NCBI GenBank assembly: GCA_033032175.1 | Contig: CM065318.1 | Span: 16,802,001-16,866,000, forward strand | Origin: Saturnia japonica | Lineage: Eukaryota; Arthropoda; Insecta; Lepidoptera; Saturniidae | Direction of reading: 5' to 3' | Length of the DNA: 64,000 nucleotides | Notes under the pieces: model-generated | Told to the model about the DNA's origin: nothing | The model's input: the letters and a program-made list of their open reading frames with translations, nothing else | Databases searched by the model: none | In this document: one piece after another, positions 63,001 through 64,000 of the stretch | How positions within the stretch are numbered: the first letter of the stretch is position 1 | Layout: each line of letters begins with the position of its first letter | Translations under genes and position numbers: made by a program

Positions 63001-64000
63001 AGCAAGTGTTTCTACCGATACTGATGTTGATCTTGTTCACGAACACTTACAACAACGGGAACGAAACTCAAGGTGACACCAACCGAGCGATCTCGTTGAA
63101 CTTGGACCTCTACAGCATGATGCAGGACAAGCGCGCATTCTACAACGTAAACGCTACGGGACCTACGCTACGGACTATACTCGATAAATATAACAACGTC
63201 GCGTTCCAATCGACCTCTGACGTTGCTGAAGGTGGGACAATTATCAATTTGTTTTGTATTTATTAAAATATTGCTTTAAGGGATGTCGGAGCTGAAACAA
63301 CCGATGTGGCGAAATCGATCATGTCACAGTCATCATCATAAGACATTATACTTTTAAGGGGAAAAATGCGCATGCAGCACCATACAAGTAATAAAAGTGA
63401 AACTTTTTAAACAGGGAGACGCGGAATGCATTAACTGTGTATTAGATATACAATATATAGCTCTCTTTCTCTCTTAGTTATATCTTTCTTCTCTCTCATG
63501 TAACGAAATGTGAATAAACGTGAAGCCATCCTTGGAATTTCTCTGAGAATTCTTCAATCGTCAAATCGCCGCGTAAGTCTGCCTGTCCACTGGAGTGGAG
63601 CTATGCAATTCTATTGGTCGAAATGTGCACAGCTCCGCTCCGCTCCACTTCAGTGGACAAACCGCTTAAGAAGTATAATTTTAAAATTTACTTTTTGGGC
63701 AAGTAACGACATTCAGCTGTATTTAAATGATTTAAAATCAGATTTCATATCTGCTAATCTACTCGTAAGAAGACCAGTAGATGGCGGTAAATAAAATAAC
63801 AGTATTTCTTCTTCTCTCCCGTGTAACGAAATGTACGTAAACGTCAAGTATCCTTAAAATATCACTTTCTTTGATTATCGTACCGCCTCGTCGCCTAAGA
63901 AGTTTTTTCACTTCAATAAATCAAGTGAAATAAACACTTGTGTTATTTTATTGCAGCGGCTCTCGCCATCGCCAAAGAAGACATCATGGAGTACAAGAAA
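32890..64000 (+). CDS. ABC transporter, subfamily A, 5' part (19 exons, continues)
   Basis: Exons: 32890-33075, 34749-34881, 36958-37049, 42858-42975, 43394-43479, 47100-47258, 50713-50941, 52233-52400, 52679-52857, 53510-53653, 55220-55337, 56901-57055, 57636-57863, 58746-58884, 59404-59653, 60766-60824, 61261-61373, 63003-63231, 63957-64000+. Phases match at every junction, giving 943 codons so far. Order: a membrane helix in exon 1, a short extracellular loop, membrane helices in exons 6-9, a first nucleotide-binding domain with Walker A GHNGAGKT (about 523-530), Q-loop CPQHN, signature LSGGMKRR (about 621-628), Walker B VLILDEP (about 642-648) and switch His (about 678), then the next transmembrane domain. 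Full ABCA proteins have two such halves, so about 40 percent lies outside. Family role: lipid or amphiphile transport across membranes. The short first loop fits ABCA3-like members better than ABCA1. Which insect ABCA paralogue it is cannot be told. Confidence 0.92.
33834..34497 (+). mobile_element. pogo/Tigger-like element, internally deleted
   Basis: Perfect-looking ends CAGTGTAAACTCTTTATAAC and inverse, with TA on each side. An ATG at 34191 starts [13 protein letters not shown], the typical first residues of the CENP-B-type DNA-binding domain of pogo transposases, then breaks off at a stop. The rest of the transposase is missing. Intron 1 of the ABCA gene. Confidence 0.8.
34749..43479 (+). 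CDS. ABCA exons 2-5: first extracellular loop
   Basis: Exons 34749-34881, 36958-37049, 42858-42975 and 43394-43479 encode about 143 residues, including [28 protein letters not shown] and [10 protein letters not shown], with Asn-x-Thr/Ser sites (NLT, NYT) as expected for a glycosylated loop. Introns 1-4 are 1.7, 2.1, 5.8 and 0.4 kb. The loop is far shorter than in ABCA1. Confidence 0.85.
35140..35300 (+). repeat. Dispersed repeat, family G, copy 3
   Basis: Contains 'actgtccctgatggtaagca', 'cagtccaaacacaa' and 'gaaccacc', matching 54060-54150 and 62300-62365. Confidence 0.5.
35515..35910 (-). mobile_element. LINE C-terminal fragment
   Basis: An open stretch of 113 codons reads [20 protein letters not shown] and then [29 protein letters not shown] recognise this as the C-terminal region of a non-LTR reverse transcriptase common in moths. 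It is truncated on both sides. Intron 2 of ABCA. Confidence 0.65.
36340..36880 (+). mobile_element. LINE 3' fragment, degenerate
   Basis: Broken coding remnants correspond to [25 protein letters not shown] and [15 protein letters not shown], followed by the 3' end 'caagtggtaggatgtggtct' and a 'atgtatctatgta' tail shared with 30340-30410 and 62040-62110 (inverted). Several stops and frameshifts. Confidence 0.6.
37715..39345. mobile_element. Nested inverted repeats with poly-T and poly-A ends
   Basis: Arm X (37725-37770, 'ccggtgaagctgtaaaagcc' onward) is inverted at 38262-38313. Arm Y with a T-run (38213-38264, 'actgactacactgttagcct') is inverted at 39292-39345 with an A-run. The A/T runs lie at the same position in each Y copy, so this looks like opposed copies of one sequence with an A-rich end. 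One reading frame through X and Y is open ([20 protein letters not shown]), so it may derive from a transposon-encoded protein. Class not recognised. Intron 3 of ABCA. Confidence 0.5.
39400..41200. other. Intron 3 of ABCA, mostly unassigned
   Basis: Apart from a small inverted repeat ('aactgcgcagtccaa' at 39727 against 'ttggactgcgcag' at 39826), I see no element or exon here. An ORF around 39537-39635 followed by gtaagc has no matching acceptor or phase in either gene. Confidence 0.5.
41205..42319. mobile_element. Non-autonomous DNA element with ~120-bp inverted ends
   Basis: The left end TACAGGGTTATT onward is mirrored at the right over about 120 bp, including 'gaggtgataggggtgac' and 'gcaaaagtgaaccattttt'. 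TA flanks both ends (41203-41204, 42320-42321). The 1.1 kb body has no ORF longer than a few dozen codons. Long inverted ends allow a large hairpin. Intron 3 of ABCA. Confidence 0.82.
43165..43350 (+). repeat. Dispersed repeat, family F, copy 2
   Basis: Shares 'agatgcttgtaat', 'ttgaacccccttcccaa' and 'acaacacaggttatttt' with the copies at 26865, 48330 and 58140. Confidence 0.55.
44425..44570 (+). repeat. Dispersed repeat, family J, copy 3
   Basis: Matches 15410-15540: 'gtagtttggttattgtgca', 'gtggattataaat' and 'aacaagggag'. Fragmentary. Confidence 0.5.
44703..45083. mobile_element. hAT-type MITE with perfect 8-bp target duplication
   Basis: Ends TAGAGATG and CATCTCTA, flanked by gtgtttat at 44695-44702 and again at 45084-45091. 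The interior is dominated by variants of TATCCGG and CCGGATA, about a dozen copies in both orientations. The 8-bp duplication identifies the hAT mechanism. Confidence 0.88.
45206..45490 (+). repeat. Dispersed repeat, family D, copy 1
   Basis: Closely matches 47512-47775 in the same orientation ('gatattatagataaatttta', 'ctgcactccttct', 'gcttaaaaagg'). About 2.3 kb apart, on either side of ABCA exon 6. Confidence 0.7.
45601..45861 (-). mobile_element. tRNA-derived SINE, family 2, complete
   Basis: On the - strand, the head at about 45860-45795 carries an A box (tagcctggtagt) and a perfect B box (GGTTCGAATCC), followed by an unrelated body and a short 'tatgttatg' tail. It is flanked by a nearly perfect 15-bp duplication: gtatcactaatttaa (45586-45600) and gtatcactaattaaa (45862-45876). 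Probably a young insertion. Confidence 0.9.
45940..46175 (+). repeat. Dispersed repeat, family H, copy 1
   Basis: Contains 'attaaaatgggaacaccctt', 'gaggtatcc', 'aaagaatcatccaaat' and 'ttgaagtcggtaaaaa'. Other copies are at 60065-60290 (+) and 61470-61720 (-). This pattern is familiar from moth genomes. Confidence 0.6.
46440..46830. mobile_element. Two SINE family 1 pieces in inverted orientation
   Basis: 46440-46690 reads in the - sense (like 13017-13318) and 46691-46830 in the + sense (like 10900-11045). 'tgcagctgccggaacata' at 46540 is the inverse of 'tgttccggcagctgca' at 46712. Together they form an imperfect palindrome. Confidence 0.6.
47100..47258 (+). CDS. ABCA exon 6, followed by a GC-AG intron
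   Basis: Encodes [20 protein letters not shown], a membrane helix ([19 protein letters not shown]) and LEEKATGIK. Joining AAG directly to GAACTTATA of exon 7 gives the family-typical [17 protein letters not shown], but the intron then begins GC (gcatgt) rather than GT. No in-frame GT donor gives this junction. Confidence 0.85.
47512..47775 (+). repeat. Dispersed repeat, family D, copy 2
   Basis: Second copy of the 45206 repeat, with small deletions, in intron 6 of the ABCA gene. Confidence 0.7.
48330..48530 (+). repeat. Dispersed repeat, family F, copy 3
   Basis: Matches 58140-58360 through 'tcactagcgcgttgc', 'aacacaaggttat' and 'ttggactgcccc'-like words. Confidence 0.55.
48666..49028. mobile_element. 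MITE with 3-bp target duplication, copy 2
   Basis: Ends GGCGCCACCTCCACGAGCGA and the inverse, with ata at each flank (48663-48665, 49029-49031). Related to 1706-2149, lying in the opposite sense to it. CG-rich interior with 'tatcgcggcgat' repeated. Confidence 0.75.
49949..50340. mobile_element. MITE family B, copy 3
   Basis: Ends GTGTATTAAAAACTC and GAGTTTTTAATACAC. The internal sequence follows copies at 8019 and 15640 throughout. Intron 6 of the ABCA gene, about 370 bp before exon 7. Confidence 0.8.
50713..52857 (+). CDS. ABCA exons 7-9: membrane helices of TMD1
   Basis: Exon 7 (50713-50941) encodes [19 protein letters not shown] and two hydrophobic spans. Exon 8 (52233-52400) begins after 'tttgttgacag', the only acceptor that completes the split codon, and gives a further span and [19 protein letters not shown]. 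Exon 9 (52679-52857) ends [20 protein letters not shown], the PGxYGxxxPWxF motif that precedes NBD1 in the family. Confidence 0.88.
51860..52090 (-). repeat. Dispersed repeat, family E, inverted copy
   Basis: Carries the inverse of 'ccgaaacggttggaccgatt' at about 52045 and the inverse of 'ggcttacgctgagtaaacc' at about 51880. Confidence 0.55.
52885..53150 (-). repeat. Dispersed repeat, family J, inverted copy
   Basis: Inverse of 15312-15632, from 'cttcctaacttggcaact' to 'cttcaagatcccgccaag'. It begins about 30 bp inside intron 9 of ABCA. Confidence 0.6.
53510..53653 (+). CDS. ABCA exon 10: linker to NBD1
   Basis: [20 protein letters not shown], then [20 protein letters not shown]. The E-x-x-P-x-x-L-x-x-G-I-x-I-x-x-L/V-x-K pattern is the normal lead into the first nucleotide-binding domain. 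Confidence 0.88.
54160..54650 (-). mobile_element. Jockey-like LINE C-terminal fragment
   Basis: Two overlapping frames on the - strand read [21 protein letters not shown] and [20 protein letters not shown], then [20 protein letters not shown]. This is the conserved C-terminal end of Jockey-type reverse transcriptases, here frameshifted near 54500. A family G repeat overlaps on the left. Intron 10 of ABCA. Confidence 0.72.
55220..58884 (+). CDS. ABCA exons 11-14: first nucleotide-binding domain
   Basis: Exon 11 (55220-55337): [20 protein letters not shown] then [14 protein letters not shown], with Walker A complete. Exon 12 (56901-57055): [25 protein letters not shown] (Q-loop) and LTVLEHI. 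Exon 13 (57636-57863): [20 protein letters not shown] (signature), then [12 protein letters not shown] (Walker B with catalytic Glu). Exon 14 (58746-58884): [20 protein letters not shown] with the switch His. All residues for ATP binding and hydrolysis are present, so NBD1 looks active. Confidence 0.93.
58140..58590 (+). repeat. Families F and E side by side
   Basis: A family F copy (58140-58360) is followed directly by a family E copy (58380-58590), with the same E content as 27900-28105. They lie about 155 bp before exon 14 of ABCA. Confidence 0.5.
59404..61373 (+). CDS. ABCA exons 15-17: regulatory region and entry to TMD2
   Basis: Exon 15 (59404-59653) encodes [10 protein letters not shown], a region of alternating strands and [11 protein letters not shown], the usual end of the NBD1 regulatory subdomain. 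Exon 16 (60766-60824) is a short acidic insert ([14 protein letters not shown]). Exon 17 (61261-61373) gives [20 protein letters not shown], the cytosolic elbow before the next helix. Confidence 0.88.
60065..60290 (+). repeat. Dispersed repeat, family H, copy 2
   Basis: Matches 45940-46175, including 'ggtatcccctttccaac' and 'aaaagaatcatccaaa'. Confidence 0.6.
61470..61720 (-). repeat. Dispersed repeat, family H, copy 3, with internal tandem duplication
   Basis: Inverse of the other copies ('ttttaactgacttcaac' at the left). A block of about 57 bp ('ttttcattagcattgaactt' to 'ccccggggaactgttc') occurs twice in a row at about 61601-61656 and 61657-61713. Confidence 0.65.
62040..62470 (-). mobile_element. 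LINE 3' end (-) followed by family G repeat
   Basis: 'tacatacatacataaatcac' is the inverse of the tail at 36860. 'ggcagacagagaccacatcc' and 'cttccacttgctacgatcct' match inverted 36800-36850. From about 62287 a family G copy in + sense follows. Confidence 0.6.
63003..63231 (+). CDS. ABCA exon 18: first helix of TMD2
   Basis: Starts after 'taattccag' with [18 protein letters not shown], then a large luminal loop begins ([39 protein letters not shown]). Phase 0 in, phase 1 out before gtggga. Confidence 0.85.
63484..63860. repeat. Direct repeats flanking an inverted repeat
   Basis: 'cttctctctcatgtaacgaaatg' style sequence at 63486-63535 recurs at 63808-63860. Between them 'gtccactggagtggagc' at 63586 is the inverse of 'gctccacttcagtggac' at 63643. 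Possibly a small element; no ORF. Confidence 0.4.
63957..64000 (+). CDS. ABCA exon 19, cut by window edge
   Basis: Follows 'tttattgcag', completes the split codon and reads [15 protein letters not shown] to the last base. The gene continues to the right. Confidence 0.82.

Noticed and set aside
1..64000. CRISPR array, rRNA genes, bacterial or viral gene clusters
   Set aside because: No regularly spaced short repeats with unique spacers, no rRNA-like sequence and no prokaryotic gene arrangement; the repeats are eukaryotic transposons.

Overview
The window is a repeat-rich, AT-rich piece of an insect nuclear genome, most likely a moth or butterfly (Lepidoptera). This rests on short exons in long TE-filled introns with GT-AG splice sites, a dense load of tRNA-derived SINEs, MITEs, mariner, hAT, pogo, RTE and Jockey-like elements, and dispersed repeats that I recognise as common in Lepidoptera. 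I see no bacterial, plasmid, rRNA, free tRNA or CRISPR content. Species cannot be told from the sequence alone.

Two host genes, both on the + strand, account for essentially all genuine coding exons. Gene 1 (2345-29196) has at least 15 exons encoding about 600 residues: an N-terminal thioredoxin fold (active site FCGFC), a degenerate NDP-kinase-like segment, a charged Glu/Lys coiled coil and an acidic tail. This is the architecture of the axonemal NME8/TXNDC3-type thioredoxin. Gene 2 (32890 to beyond the right edge) has 19 visible exons and encodes an ABC transporter of subfamily A: the first transmembrane domain, a complete first nucleotide-binding domain with all motifs intact, and the start of the second transmembrane domain. 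Exon phases join cleanly across both genes, so the models are strong. No operon-like link is implied; they are neighbours with separate starts.

Layout: 1-2344, upstream DNA with two inverted-repeat elements. 2345-29196, gene 1; intron 2 carries an old long-inverted-repeat element into which a retrotransposon with an intact RT plus R2-like endonuclease ORF has inserted, and introns 11-12 carry a tandem segmental duplication that copies one exon of gene 1 together with part of a mariner. 29197-32889, intergenic, with LINE fragments and an internally deleted hAT element just upstream of gene 2. 32890-64000, gene 2, whose introns hold a pogo/Tigger relic, a 1.1 kb long-TIR element, an 8-bp-TSD hAT MITE, a SINE with clear target duplication, several MITEs and LINE 3' ends.

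The observations most worth a second look are the intact RT-endonuclease element (5041-7214), the duplicated exon with identical predicted peptide inside a 2.9 kb tandem duplication (17836-26530) with a templated RTE patch, the GC-AG intron of the ABCA gene, and several transposon families with clean termini for which I have no name.
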